DNA from: Paraburkholderia phenazinium | GTDB taxonomy: Bacteria; Pseudomonadota; Gammaproteobacteria; Burkholderiales; Burkholderiaceae | Length of the DNA stretch: 64,000 bases | Direction of reading: 5' to 3' | NCBI RefSeq assembly: GCF_900141745.1 | Contig: NZ_FSRM01000002.1 | Location: 2,294,001-2,358,000 of the forward strand | Part shown: piece by piece, positions 35,156-44,593 of the stretch | How the letters are laid out: each line of letters opens with the position of its first letter | How positions within the stretch are numbered: the stretch's first letter is position 1 | The notes under the pieces: generated by a model | Told to the model about the DNA's origin: nothing | Databases searched by the model: none | Seen by the model: the letters and a program-made list of their open reading frames with translations, nothing else | Program-made: the position numbers and the translations under genes

Positions 35156-36217
35156 TCACGCGGTTAACGCCTTCACACGCGGAATGACCCGCTCGGCGAA
35201 GCCACGCATATCCGCCTCAAACGGCTGAAATTGCAGCATGAACAGTTCGATGCCGGCTCGATGAAACGCGGCAATGCGTTGCGCGACTGTCTCGTAGCTG
35301 CCGACAAGACCTGCTGCCGTGCCGCCGTTCGAACCCACCCGTGGCGTTTTGGCGAAGGTCTTGATCATGACGACGTTTGGATCGATGTTCGCTTTCTGCT
35401 GCTCGCGTAACGGCGCATCCTTGGCCGCCAGTTCGAACAGATGCGCAAGATGCTCTTGTGCTTCTGCTTCGGTTTCGCGCGCAATCACGAATGCCGACAG
35501 ACCAAAACGCAACGGTGCGGGCAACGATGCCGGACGCGGCCGCGCGGCGACATCGGCGATCAGCTTTTGCACATCCTCCAGCGGCTGGCCGTTGATGAAC
35601 CAGACGTCGCCCTTATCGGCCACCAGCTCGCGCGCCGGATCCGACTCGCCTCCCACATAAATGCGCGGGCGATTGCGGAATGGGTCGGTCGGCCGCAGAA
35701 AATAGTCGTCGACATGAAAGTGTTCGCCGTTAAAACTCGTTCGTTCGCCGCGCAACAGCGAATCGACAACGGTAATCCACTCGCGGCCATATGCATAACG
35801 CGCGTCGTGCTCGGCGAAACCAATGCCGGCGCGCTCGAGTTCGGGGCGATTCCACGCATTGACGAGATTGATGGCGAAGCGGCCGCCGCTGATGTGTTCG
35901 ATCTGCTGCGCCATCTTCGCGAGCACGACCGGATGATAGAGATAGGGCTTGATGGCAGCGATAATCTCGATACGCTCGGTGAGCGCTGCAAGCGCAGCGG
36001 AAGCCGTCCACGCCTCGAGCTGATCCAGCTCCTCGCGGTGCGGATTGATCGTGTGCTGCGCGACCAGCACGGAGTCGTAGCCGAGACGCTCGGCCTCCAG
36101 TACCAGCGCCTTGTTGCGCACCCATGATGCGTCGTACGGTTCGTCAGGATCCTGCAGCGCGGCGCGGCTGCCATGAACGAGTGCCCAGACACCGAAACGG
36201 GCAGGTGATGTCGGCAT
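35156..36217 (-). CDS. LLM class FMN-dependent monooxygenase (SsuD/SfnG-like)
   Basis: 353 residues forming a bacterial-luciferase-like TIM barrel. Visible elements are RFGVWALVHG at the start, HISGGRFAINLVNAWN in the flavin region and RPRIYVGGESDPARELV. Relatives cleave alkanesulfonates or methyl sulfones using FMNH2 and oxygen, releasing sulfite. No flavin reductase gene is nearby. It is divergent from the sulfonate-binding-protein gene across a 177-base gap containing the perfect palindrome AAATACGTATTT (36326-36337). Confidence 0.88.
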   Translation of the reverse strand: MPTSPARFGVWALVHGSRAALQDPDEPYDASWVRNKALVLEAERLGYDSVLVAQHTINPHREELDQLEAWTASAALAALTERIEIIAAIKPYLYHPVVLAKMAQQIEHISGGRFAINLVNAWNRPELERAGIGFAEHDARYAYGREWITVVDSLLRGERTSFNGEHFHVDDYFLRPTDPFRNRPRIYVGGESDPARELVADKGDVWFINGQPLEDVQKLIADVAARPRPASLPAPLRFGLSAFVIARETEAEAQEHLAHLFELAAKDAPLREQQKANIDPNVVMIKTFAKTPRVGSNGGTAAGLVGSYETVAQRIAAFHRAGIELFMLQFQPFEADMRGFAERVIPRVKALTA

Positions 36218-36325
36218 GGCGCTAGAACCTCCACAAGTATATGTGCCGGGGAAACGTCAATGATGCCTGACGCACTGCGCCGCGACGTGACCACGCGTTC
36301 CAATTTGTGACGATATCGATTGCTG

Positions 36326-36337
36326 AAATACGTATTT
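36326..36337. promoter_or_regulatory. palindrome AAATACGTATTT in divergent promoter
   Basis: A perfect 12-bp palindrome lies between the divergent LLM monooxygenase and sulfonate-binding-protein genes, with a CGATATCG palindrome a few bases before (36311-36318). It could bind a regulator of sulfonate use; the regulator is not identified. Confidence 0.35.
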
Positions 36338-36394
36338 GGCGTCCCCGCGATTCTTTATATAGTCGAAAGCTTGGCCTACTTCTGAATCTCCCCG

Positions 36395-37381
36395 ATGCGC
36401 TTCGCTCTTTCCGCTTTGGCCGGTCTGTCTGGACTGCGCCGGTTTTCCGTTTGCGCCCTGGTGCTGTTCGGCGTGCTGTGCACGAACGCCGCGCAAGCCA
36501 ACGAAACGGTTTCGATCAGCTATCAGCGCTCGTCGACGCTATTCATCCTGTTAAAGCGCACCGGCGCGCTGGAAAAGAAGCTCAACGCAATGGGCTATGA
36601 CGTCAGCTGGCATGAGTTTTCAACGGGGCTGCTGCAATCGCTAAACGCTGGGAGCGTCGATCTGCATGCGGATGTCGCCGATGCATTCGCGCTCTTCACG
36701 CAGGCCGCGAACGCGCCGCTGACGTATTACGCCGAAGAGACCTCTGCGCCGAGTGCACAAGCCATCATCGTCCCACCGGATTCGCCGATCCATTCGATCG
36801 CGGATCTGAAGGGCAAGCGCGTGGCGGTATCGAAAGGCTCCGGCTGCAATTTTCTTCTGATTGCAGCGCTTGCCAAGGCTGGACTGACGATCAAGGATAT
36901 TCAGGTACGTTACCTCGAAGCGCCGGATGCGCTCGCTGCGTTTCGAGGTGGCAACATCGACGCCTGGGCCATCTGGGATCCGTTCCTTGCCGCACAGCAG
37001 CGCGACGCGCATGTCCGCGTGATCGCCGACGGCACTGGCGGTGTCGCGCAATACAACCGCTTTTACACGGCGACTACGGCGTTTGCGGACAAACACCCGG
37101 ATGTGATTCGTGTCGTATTCGATGAGCTGAACGAAACAGGCAAGTGGGTTAAGGCGCACCCGCAAGAGGCTGCACAGATCCTTGGACCGTTGTGGGGCGA
37201 TATTCCGACGCCGACCGTCGAGCTGGCGAACAGCCGGCGCAGCTATGACATCGTGCCGGTGAAGCGCGACCAGCTTGGCGAACAACAGCGGATCGCGGAC
37301 ACGTATTTTGCGGCAGGGTTGATCCCGAACACGTTGAAGGCGACCGACGTCCGGATCTGGACGCCGCCCGCGGCGAAATAA
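36395..37381 (+). CDS. aliphatic-sulfonate-type ABC substrate-binding protein (SsuA family)
   Basis: 328 residues. Signal peptide with FSVCALVLFGVLCTNAAQA, cleaved near residue 35. SsuA/NrtA-like features are VSISYQRSSTLFILLKRTGALEKK, the helix start GKRVAVSKGSGCNFLL and AWAIWDPFLAA. It binds a sulfonate in the periplasm. It is a single-gene unit: the next genes downstream face the other way, so it probably feeds the permease/ATPase set encoded at 38846-41511 or serves as an alternative receptor. Confidence 0.88.
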   Translation: MRFALSALAGLSGLRRFSVCALVLFGVLCTNAAQANETVSISYQRSSTLFILLKRTGALEKKLNAMGYDVSWHEFSTGLLQSLNAGSVDLHADVADAFALFTQAANAPLTYYAEETSAPSAQAIIVPPDSPIHSIADLKGKRVAVSKGSGCNFLLIAALAKAGLTIKDIQVRYLEAPDALAAFRGGNIDAWAIWDPFLAAQQRDAHVRVIADGTGGVAQYNRFYTATTAFADKHPDVIRVVFDELNETGKWVKAHPQEAAQILGPLWGDIPTPTVELANSRRSYDIVPVKRDQLGEQQRIADTYFAAGLIPNTLKATDVRIWTPPAAK

Positions 37382-37387
37382 TCATTT

Positions 37388-37421
37388 GATGTCACGGCGG
37401 CGCAACGGCCGGCGTGACATC
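37388..37421. terminator. hairpin terminator between convergent genes
   Basis: GATGTCACG (37388-37396) pairs exactly with CGTGACATC (37413-37421) around a 16-base GC-rich loop. It sits just after the binding-protein stop and before the stop of the convergent monooxygenase gene. No clear T-run, but position supports a shared terminator. Confidence 0.55.
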
Positions 37422-37434
37422 GAGCCAAACCGGT

Positions 37435-38799
37435 TTAGCGGACTGCAGCCCGTGCCTGCGCCGTGCCTTGGGTATAACGGTTCTGGGGCCGCGGCAGCCC
37501 CAGATTCTCACGCAACGTGTGGCCTTCGTACTCGGTGCGGAAAAGCCCACGGCGTTGCAACTCCGGCACCACCTGTTCCGCAAATTCGCTAAGCCCGCCT
37601 GGTAGCCACGGCGACATGATATTGAAGCCGTCGGCACCTTCTTCCTCGAACCATTGCTGTAGCTGATCTGCGATGCTTTGCGGCGTGCCCACTACCTGCT
37701 GATGACCACGCGCACCGGCGATGCGCAAATACAGGTCACGTATGGTCAGATTCTCGCGGCGTGCGAGATCGAACAGCAACCGTTGACGGCTCTTGCCGCC
37801 ATTGGTTTCTGGAAGCTCGGGCAGCGGGCCATCCACGGGGTACTGCGAGAGATCGACGCCGCCGGACATATTCGATAGCAGCGATAGACCGACCGTAGGA
37901 TGGATCAGGTTCTGCAACTCGTCGAATTTCTCGCGCGCCTCTTCCTGCGTGCGGCCGATCACAGGAAAGATACCTGGCATGATTTTCAGATGATCGGGCT
38001 GCCGTCCGTATTTCGCCAGTCGCCCTTTGACGTCGCGATAGAACACCTGGGCTTCTTCCAGCGTCTGATGTGCGACGAAGATCACCTCGGCAGTTTGCGC
38101 GGCGAGTTCCTTGCCGGCTTCCGAGGCGCCTGCCTGTACAACCACCGGCCAACCCTGGGGTGAGCGTGCGACGTTAAGCGGCCCACGCACCTTGAAGTGC
38201 TTGCCTTTGTGATTGAGTACGTGAAGCTTGTCCGGATCGAAGTAGACACCGCTCTCCTTGTCGCGCAGAAACGCGTCGTCTTCCCAGCTATCCCAGAGGC
38301 CTGCCACAACGTCGTAGAACTCGCGGGCGCGTTCATAACGCACCGCGTGATCGGGATGTTGTTCGAAACTGAAGTTGTGCGCTTCGGATTCGGTACTCGA
38401 TGTGACGAGGTTCCATCCCGAACGGCCACCGCTCAAGTGATCAAGTGAAGCGAACTTGCGGGCCAGGTTATATGGCTCGTTGAACGTGGTCGAAACGGTC
38501 GCGATCAGCCCGATATTTTGCGTCACCACGGAAAGCGCCGAGAGTAACGTTAACGGTTCGAAGTGATCGGCCCGTGCGGTGCGCGAGAGCGAAGCCAGAT
38601 TCGTGTCGCGCACGCTGACGCTGTCGGCAAAGAAGATGGTGTCGAATTTCGCGCGCTCGGCGATTTGCGCGACTTGGGCATAGTGGGCGAAATCGAGTCC
38701 GCCGCTCGCATGCGCATCCGGATGACGCCATGCGGCGATGTGATGGCCGGTCTCCATGAGGAATGCGCCTAACCGGATTTGCCGCTTGTTTTCGCTCAT
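37435..38799 (-). CDS. NtaA/SnaA/DszA family FMN-dependent monooxygenase
   Basis: 454 residues from ATG 38799, with GGAG six bases upstream; the frame is open far further but without ribosome sites. It is a luciferase-like barrel with the subfamily start RQIRLGAFLMETGHHIAAWRHP (about 6-27), LDHLSGGRSGWNLVTS and the late SPWLPGGLSEFAEQVVP. Family members oxidise nitrilotriacetate, dibenzothiophene sulfone and other C-S or C-N compounds with FMNH2. It is the distal gene of a five-gene minus-strand operon with a complete sulfonate ABC transporter, so C-S bond cleavage is likely. Confidence 0.9.
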   Translation of the reverse strand: MSENKRQIRLGAFLMETGHHIAAWRHPDAHASGGLDFAHYAQVAQIAERAKFDTIFFADSVSVRDTNLASLSRTARADHFEPLTLLSALSVVTQNIGLIATVSTTFNEPYNLARKFASLDHLSGGRSGWNLVTSSTESEAHNFSFEQHPDHAVRYERAREFYDVVAGLWDSWEDDAFLRDKESGVYFDPDKLHVLNHKGKHFKVRGPLNVARSPQGWPVVVQAGASEAGKELAAQTAEVIFVAHQTLEEAQVFYRDVKGRLAKYGRQPDHLKIMPGIFPVIGRTQEEAREKFDELQNLIHPTVGLSLLSNMSGGVDLSQYPVDGPLPELPETNGGKSRQRLLFDLARRENLTIRDLYLRIAGARGHQQVVGTPQSIADQLQQWFEEEGADGFNIMSPWLPGGLSEFAEQVVPELQRRGLFRTEYEGHTLRENLGLPRPQNRYTQGTAQARAAVR

Positions 38800-38845
38800 T
38801 CTTTGCTCCATGAGATTGTGGCGTGATTGCTTTGCGCGCGCGGTT

Positions 38846-39709
38846 TTACCAGGCAAGCCGCCAGTCGGTGATTGGCGAATCGACGGGAGCACCTGATACG
38901 TGCTGACCACCAGAGGGCGCGCCGCCTCCATCGCTGTGAGCTGCGGCGCCATCCTCGGCGAAATCGGCGAGCACTTCGTCGCGCAGGCGGATAAAGCGGG
39001 GATCGCTGCGCTGGCGTGGCCGCGGCAGCGCGACGTCGACAATCCGTTTGACTCGCCCAGGGCGCGGCGCCATCGTGACGACTCGATCGCCCAGGTACAG
39101 GGCTTCGTCGACATCGTGCGTCACGAGGATCATGGTGATGCGCTCGCGTTCCCAGATCCGTTGCAGTTCGTTCTGCAGACGGGCGCGGGTCAGCGCATCG
39201 AGTGCGCCGAACGGTTCGTCGAGCAGCAGCACACGCGGCCGGTTGACGAGACCGCGTGCAATCGCCACGCGCTGCGCCATGCCGCCTGACAGTTGATGCG
39301 GATAGGCATTCTCGAAGCCGTTCAGACCCACCAGCGCAATGTGTTCGGCGACGGCCTCGCGTTTTTCTTTAGCGGACAATGGCGCATTGCGTAAGGCAGC
39401 GAGGATATTCTGCGAGGCTGTCAGCCAAGGAAACAGACGGTGGTCCTGAAACACGATGCCGCGCTCGAGCGACGTATCCTTCACCCGTTCTCCGGCGACC
39501 CGGATCTCACCGCTGTAGTCGCTGTCGAGTCCGGCGATCAGGCGCAGCAAGGTCGACTTGCCGCAGCCGCTCGAGCCGAGCACGCTGACGAATTCCCCGG
39601 GCCGCACCCGCAGGGTAATGTCGTCGAGAACCGCCAGCGGCACGCCACGCTGCGTGTAGTGCTTGCTGACGTGAAGAATGTCGAGTGATTCGGAAAGGGC
39701 GGTGCTCAT
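38846..39709 (-). CDS. sulfonate/nitrate-type ABC transporter ATP-binding protein
   Basis: 287 residues from ATG 39709 with AAGAGGA upstream; a TTG nine bases earlier has no spacer. Walker A is GSSGCGKST, the Q-loop VFQDHRLFPW is the SsuB/TauB-type signature, followed by LSGGMAQ, VLLLDEPFGALDAL and the switch THDVDEAL. The C-terminal ~40 residues (AAAHSDGGGAPSGGQ) are a low-complexity extension not usual in the family. It energises the permeases encoded upstream. Confidence 0.92.
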   Translation of the reverse strand: MSTALSESLDILHVSKHYTQRGVPLAVLDDITLRVRPGEFVSVLGSSGCGKSTLLRLIAGLDSDYSGEIRVAGERVKDTSLERGIVFQDHRLFPWLTASQNILAALRNAPLSAKEKREAVAEHIALVGLNGFENAYPHQLSGGMAQRVAIARGLVNRPRVLLLDEPFGALDALTRARLQNELQRIWERERITMILVTHDVDEALYLGDRVVTMAPRPGRVKRIVDVALPRPRQRSDPRFIRLRDEVLADFAEDGAAAHSDGGGAPSGGQHVSGAPVDSPITDWRLAW

Positions 39710-39724
39710 GATCGGCAATCCTCT

Positions 39725-40633
39725 TTATAACGTGGCTCGCGCCGGATTCGAAGCGGTGTGGCGGCGCGCCAGCACCGCTCGCTCGACGGCACGCGCCAGT
39801 GCATTGAGCACCCACCCGGTGATGCCGACGACAATGATCCCGAACAGCACCAGATCCATGCGGAACTGCTCGCTGCCGTCGACCAGCGTATTGCCGATAC
39901 CGCTGCCCGCAACCAGCAGATATTCGGCGCCGAGCGTGGCGAGCCATGAATAGATCAACGCGAGATAGATGCCGGTGAAAATCGACGGCAACGCTGCGGG
40001 CAAGATCACGTGGCGGATCATTTGCAACCGCGTATAGCGGAAGGCGCGCGCGACTTCGATGTAGGCACGCGGCACGGTGTGGATGCCATCGCAGGTATGC
40101 GCGGTGACCGGCAGCAGCGCGGCAAGCGACAAAAAGACGATTTTCGCGGCATCCCCGAGGCCGAACCAGACGGAGATCAGTGGAATCCACGCGAACAGCG
40201 AGATCTGTTTGAAGGTGTCGAAACTCGGTCCGATCACCCGGGTCGCAATGCGCGAGAGGCCGAGCACGCTGCCGAGCAGCAGGCCGCCCACGGTGCCGAT
40301 CACGAAACCGCTCGCTTCACGCGCGAGCGACGCGGACAGCGCACGTACCAGCGCCCCGCTGACGATCTGTTGCCATGCGGTTCGCGCCACGTCGGCAGGG
40401 CTGACAAGTAAGCCGCTCTTCACCAGATGAGCCTCTGAAATAGCCCACCACAGCGCAAGCGCAACGATGGGCAGCACCACGCCGCGCAAGTCGAGGCGGC
40501 GCTTTCGCGACGCCAACGGAGGCTTGCTGGCCGCTGCCTTGCCGGCAACCGGCAATTCGCAACCGCACGGCGGCGGCCCTTCCTGTTCGAGCAGACCCGC
40601 ACGACGCGCAAGTGAATCGATAATTCGGCTCAT
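39725..40633 (-). CDS. sulfonate-type ABC transporter permease
   Basis: 302 residues from ATG 40633. A cytoplasmic N-terminal stretch of about 55 residues precedes the first span (GVVLPIVALALWWAISEA). The EAA loop is EVARAFRYTRLQMIRHVILP, and a late span is IIVVGITGWVLNALARAVE. SsuC/TauC-type permeases normally form homodimers; here two different permease genes lie side by side, so a heterodimer or two alternative transporters sharing one ATPase is possible. Confidence 0.9.
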   Translation of the reverse strand: MSRIIDSLARRAGLLEQEGPPPCGCELPVAGKAAASKPPLASRKRRLDLRGVVLPIVALALWWAISEAHLVKSGLLVSPADVARTAWQQIVSGALVRALSASLAREASGFVIGTVGGLLLGSVLGLSRIATRVIGPSFDTFKQISLFAWIPLISVWFGLGDAAKIVFLSLAALLPVTAHTCDGIHTVPRAYIEVARAFRYTRLQMIRHVILPAALPSIFTGIYLALIYSWLATLGAEYLLVAGSGIGNTLVDGSEQFRMDLVLFGIIVVGITGWVLNALARAVERAVLARRHTASNPARATL

Positions 40634-40659
40634 AACTGACTCCGGGACGTGTCGGTGGC

Positions 40660-41511
40660 TCACTCGCGAAACGCGGATGGCTGGCCGCGCCGCAGACGCG
40701 CTTCGAGCGCATCGAGCAGACGGTTCATCGTCAGGCCAATGGCGCCGACTATCACCACCGACGCCATCACCAGATCGAGCTGGAACAGCTGCCGTCCGTA
40801 GACGATCAGATAGCCGAGCCCTTCCGACGACGCCACCAGTTCCACCACAACGAGCGCGAGCCATGCCTTGGTGAACGCGAGCCGTACGCCGGTGGCAAGC
40901 GTCGGCACCGCGGCGGGCAGCACGACATAGGCAATGCGTTGCCAGCGGTTGTAAGCGAACACGCGCGCCACCTCTTCAAGCGCCACGGGTGTTTGCCGAA
41001 AGCCCTGCAAGGTGCTGAGCGTGACGGGAACCAGCGCGGCGTGTGCGATCAGGATGTACTTGAGCGGCTCGCCAACGCCCACCAGCAGAAGCAGGAAGGG
41101 CAGCCAGCCGAGTACTGGAATCTGGACCAGCGCGTTAAAACCTGGCAGTACATAGGCTTCCAGCGTGCGCGACAGGCCAAGCGCTGCGCCGATCACGAAG
41201 CCTAGAAAGGTCCCCACGCCGAAGCCGATCAACACACGTTGCAGACTGATCAGCGTGTTGTGCGCAAGGTCGCCGCTCTTTGCCAGATCGATGAAGGTCT
41301 CATACACGCGTTCAGGCGGCGGCAGAATCTGCGGTGCAATCCAGCCGTGCTCGCACCCGGTGTTCCATAGGGCGAACAGCAACGCTGGCAATAACCACGG
41401 CGCCAGATGCCACGCAACGGCACGCAAACGCTCGTGTCTGCGCGGCGCGGTGTTTTCGGCGTCGGAATGGATGGCCGATTTCGCCGGCAGCTTGATCGCG
41501 GTTTCGCTCAT
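40660..41511 (-). CDS. sulfonate-type ABC transporter permease
   Basis: 283 residues, about six spans. The N-terminus is short and charged (ENTAPRRHERLRAVAWHLAP). TLISLQRVLIGFGVGTFLGF and the EAA loop EEVARVFAYNRWQRIAYVVLP are SsuC-like, and the last span is VIVGAIGLTMNRLLDALEARLR. It is 26 bases upstream of the second permease and 11 bases downstream of the binding-protein gene within one minus-strand operon. Confidence 0.9.
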   Translation of the reverse strand: MSETAIKLPAKSAIHSDAENTAPRRHERLRAVAWHLAPWLLPALLFALWNTGCEHGWIAPQILPPPERVYETFIDLAKSGDLAHNTLISLQRVLIGFGVGTFLGFVIGAALGLSRTLEAYVLPGFNALVQIPVLGWLPFLLLLVGVGEPLKYILIAHAALVPVTLSTLQGFRQTPVALEEVARVFAYNRWQRIAYVVLPAAVPTLATGVRLAFTKAWLALVVVELVASSEGLGYLIVYGRQLFQLDLVMASVVIVGAIGLTMNRLLDALEARLRRGQPSAFRE

Positions 41512-41522
41512 CGTCGTGTCCG

Positions 41523-42590
41523 TCAGGTGAGCGGTTTGCCCGCTGCGTCGTAGCGCGTCCAGTAGTGGTCGAGCTTGAGCGTGCGCAGCGCATTGTCGAG
41601 ATAGCTGGGCTCAAACCAGCTATCCACGTCGACGGGCTGACGGATCAGCTTGAGCTTGAGGGCATCCTGGGAGACCGCCCTATAGCGCGCCACGATGAAC
41701 GGATCGATCAGTGGCGAATTGCGTTCTTTCAAGGTCCGGTTGGCGAACTCGGCTTGCCAGGAGGCATACGGGACGCCGGTTCTTGCCCACAACTTGAACT
41801 GGGCGTCGCGGTTTGCTTCGTCGGACGACCATTGCGAGCCTTTCACGAACGTGGTCACGACACGCTGCACGATGTCCGGATGCGCGTGATCGAAATCGTC
41901 AAGCACGAGCAGATGCGATTGACGCGTCAATTGCGGCCCCTCGTTTTGCGACTCGTAGATGATCCTGATGAGACCCTGGTCGCGCAGCTTGTACAGGTGA
42001 TAGTCGCTGAACGATGCGTCGATGCCTTTGGATGCCAGCGCGGCAAGCGCGCTAGCGGTGTCGAGGTTGATCACATGCAGATCGCGCTCGTTGAGCTGAT
42101 TGGCGGCGAGGGCGTTATCTGCGACAAGTTGCAGATTCGTACCGCGAAAGATCGACACGCGCTGGTCCTTCAGATCCTTGATGCCGTGGATGCTGGAGTC
42201 GACTGGAACGGCAATCTTCACGCCTACCCGCACGCCCGATTCGAGCAGGATACGTGTCTTCAAACCATTGGCGCGCCCCAATACGGATGGCAGATCGCCC
42301 TGGAAGGCAAAGTCGAGCGACTTGTCGGCAATCGCCTCATTGACAGCTGGCCCGGCTCCCTTGAAGAAGAGCCATTCAACCTTAATGCCGTCGGGCGCGA
42401 ACTCCTTTTCGAGCAACTGCTGAATCTGCACCGTGGCCGCTGGTGAGCCTCCGAAGGTCGGCGGGTCCCCGGAGCCTTGTTCCGCCACGCCGATGCGGAT
42501 CACCGTCGGTTTGTCGGCATAGGCATGCATGGCCGCTAGCGCCAATGTAGCGGTCGCGAGTACTGACTTGAGCAAACGTAGATATCGCAT
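41523..42590 (-). CDS. sulfonate-type ABC substrate-binding protein (SsuA-like)
   Basis: 355 residues from ATG 42590, which starts a normal signal peptide (MRYLRLLKSVLATATLALAA with an AYADKP cleavage area). A longer upstream frame is non-coding in style. Mature features are IRIGVAEQGSGDPPTFGGSP, the ligand-lobe helix DFAFQGDLPSVLGR and RVSIFRGTNLQL. It is the promoter-proximal gene of the operon down to the NtaA-type monooxygenase, which probably handles the imported compound. Confidence 0.87.
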   Translation of the reverse strand: MRYLRLLKSVLATATLALAAMHAYADKPTVIRIGVAEQGSGDPPTFGGSPAATVQIQQLLEKEFAPDGIKVEWLFFKGAGPAVNEAIADKSLDFAFQGDLPSVLGRANGLKTRILLESGVRVGVKIAVPVDSSIHGIKDLKDQRVSIFRGTNLQLVADNALAANQLNERDLHVINLDTASALAALASKGIDASFSDYHLYKLRDQGLIRIIYESQNEGPQLTRQSHLLVLDDFDHAHPDIVQRVVTTFVKGSQWSSDEANRDAQFKLWARTGVPYASWQAEFANRTLKERNSPLIDPFIVARYRAVSQDALKLKLIRQPVDVDSWFEPSYLDNALRTLKLDHYWTRYDAAGKPLT

Positions 42591-43124
42591 CGATTCGAGT
42601 GGGGATAGGGAAGTGGGTGCGCCGGGGCCGCATTCGTTGTAGCCGCGAATTGCAGGCTGCTGCCGCGCCAGAGCACAGCCATTCTTTGCCGACGACACTG
42701 TTAAGGACAAGAAAGGATTTGAGCTATGCATATTGCCGGGTGTGTTTATGTGTTTGGCGCATGGCGTAGACGAGGTGCGTGCCTGCTTCTGCCTCGATGA
42801 AGATTTGCATGCGGAAGCATCGGGTGGCGCGCATATCGATAGATGGTTTTCTTTGTTGTGCGACACAGATCCGAAAATTTATGCTGGTGAGCGATCAGAC
42901 GCTGCACAAAGGAGTTGAAAGGCCACCGTGAAGCTTCGCTGCTCAAGCGTCCATCGTCGTGCTTCTTTAGAAATCACTTTTTATTGGTTCTGCTTTCGAT
43001 GACGCGCTCGCATAGTACGTTTTGATGGCTATAGGCGGTGAAGCCCAGGTGTTGGGCAACGGCCGGCCAGCATCGCCGTTCGGGGGAGATCCGGACAGGT
43101 ACGACGAATGAGCAAGGAGATGTC
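42591..43124. other. 534-base gap, no gene supported
   Basis: It holds the start regions of the minus-strand sulfonate operon and the plus-strand rhodanese operon. Open frames of 60-66 codons on both strands near 42733-42946 have no ribosome sites or fold-like patterns. GC content is locally lower (42700-43000), as expected of promoters. A strong AAGGAG lies at 43114-43119 before the rhodanese ATG. Confidence 0.45.
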
Positions 43125-43592
43125 ATGACAGTTGAACTGGCAGAACACACTACACATGCAGCGCTGGTAGCGGCCCGCGAGGCCGCCGTAGCTGCGGGTT
43201 TGCCCTATGCGGGCGGGATTTCTCCGCAAGATGCGTGGGCGTTGTTTTCGGCGGGTGAGGCGGTGTTGGTCGATGTGCGCTCCCCCGAGGAGCGCAAGTT
43301 TGTCGGTTACGTGCCGGATAGCCTGCATGTCGCCTGGGCGACCGGCACGAGCCTGAACCGTAACCCGCGCTTCGCGCGCGAACTGGAAGCGAAGACGGGC
43401 AAGGAGGCAGTCGTGCTGCTGCTGTGCCGCAGCGGCAATCGCTCGGCACTTGCTGCCGAGGCGGCGGCGAAGGCGGGCATGACCCAGGTCTTCAATGTGC
43501 TGGAAGGATTCGAAGGCGAACTGGACGCGCAGCAGCAGCGCGGCCGCCATAACGGCTGGCGCTTTCACGGCTTGCCGTGGGTGCAGGACTAG
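43125..43592 (+). CDS. rhodanese domain sulfurtransferase
   Basis: 155 residues from ATG 43125 (AAGGAG five bases upstream). A single rhodanese domain with VLVDVRSPEERKFVGYVPDS and the active loop C101-RSGNRS, in which the cysteine carries persulfide. The first ~30 residues are a helical extension. It begins the encapsulin operon, 26 bases before a serine O-acetyltransferase gene. Likely role: move sulfane sulfur to or from the encapsulated cysteine desulfurase. Rhodaneses are known neighbours of family 2A encapsulins. Confidence 0.9.
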   Translation: MTVELAEHTTHAALVAAREAAVAAGLPYAGGISPQDAWALFSAGEAVLVDVRSPEERKFVGYVPDSLHVAWATGTSLNRNPRFARELEAKTGKEAVVLLLCRSGNRSALAAEAAAKAGMTQVFNVLEGFEGELDAQQQRGRHNGWRFHGLPWVQD

Positions 43593-43618
43593 CGAGATCA
43601 ACATAAGGACGGGGAGCA

Positions 43619-44593
43619 TTGACTGTGGCCGTATTTGACATCGACGATATCGTTCAATCGCTCCAGACCGTGCGTCAGCGCTGGCGCGAAGTGCAAAAGC
43701 GTTCGCTCGAGCCGGGCGGGCGCGACTTGCCGGCCCGCGAGGCGCTGGCCCACATCGTCGACACGCTCAAGGGCGTGCTGTTTCCCATGCGGCTGGGGCC
43801 GCCCGATCTGCGTCAGGAAAGCGAAAATTTCTACGTGGCCAATGCGCTCGATTCGGCGCTGCACGCACTGCTTGGACAGGCGCGGCTCGAATTGAACTAC
43901 AAGGCCCGCCATCACGCGCGCGCCGACGAGCAGATCGAGGCACAGGCGAGCGCAGCGGTACGCAAGTTCGCCGCGCGGCTGCCGGAGATTCGCGGTCTGC
44001 TCGACGGTGATGTGCTGGCGGCGTTTCATGGTGATCCGGCGGCGGGCAGCGTGGACGAAGTGCTGCTGTGCTACCCGGGCATCCTGGCGATGATCCATCA
44101 TCGGCTCGCGCATGAACTCTACCGGCTTGAGTTGCCGCTGCTGGCGCGCATCGTGGCCGAGCAGGCTCATGGCGAGACCGGCATCGATATTCATCCGGGC
44201 GCGCAGATCGGCGCGGGGTTCTTCATCGATCACGGCACGGGTGTCGTGATCGGCGAAACTGCTGTAATCGGGCAGCGCGTGCGCGTCTATCAGGCGGTGA
44301 CGCTCGGCGCCAAGCGTTTTCCGCGTGACGCGGCGGGTCATCTGGAGAAGGGTTTGCCGCGTCATCCGATCGTCGAGGACGATGTCGTGATCTATGCCGG
44401 TGCCACGATTCTTGGCCGCGTGACGATTGGAAGAGGGGCGGTGATTGGCGGTAATGTATGGCTGACGCAGGATGTCGCGCCGGGTAGTCACGTCACCCAG
44501 GCCGTGTCGCGCAATGAGGCTTCGCAGCCGGCGCAGGTCACGCTGGTGCCACAGGCGCCGCAGTTGAACCCTGTTGCGAGCGCCACGTCATGA
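43619..44593 (+). CDS. serine O-acetyltransferase (CysE/EpsC type)
   Basis: 324 residues if TTG 43619 is used; a GTG at 43625 has better spacing (eight bases) from GGGGAG and would give 322. After an all-helical N-terminal half, the left-handed beta-helix appears from DIHPGAQIGAGFFIDHGTG through GRVTIGRGAVIGGNVWLTQD. The catalytic His/Asp pair lies in FIDHGTG. It makes O-acetylserine, the cysteine precursor, from serine and acetyl-CoA. The long form with ~170 N-terminal residues matches the EpsC-like group seen with cysteine-desulfurase encapsulins. Its stop overlaps the XRE gene by four bases. Confidence 0.9.
   Translation: MTVAVFDIDDIVQSLQTVRQRWREVQKRSLEPGGRDLPAREALAHIVDTLKGVLFPMRLGPPDLRQESENFYVANALDSALHALLGQARLELNYKARHHARADEQIEAQASAAVRKFAARLPEIRGLLDGDVLAAFHGDPAAGSVDEVLLCYPGILAMIHHRLAHELYRLELPLLARIVAEQAHGETGIDIHPGAQIGAGFFIDHGTGVVIGETAVIGQRVRVYQAVTLGAKRFPRDAAGHLEKGLPRHPIVEDDVVIYAGATILGRVTIGRGAVIGGNVWLTQDVAPGSHVTQAVSRNEASQPAQVTLVPQAPQLNPVASATS

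Noticed and set aside
42733..42946. Small open frames in the 42.6-43.1 kb gap
   Set aside because: No ribosome sites, no fold-like pattern, on both strands.
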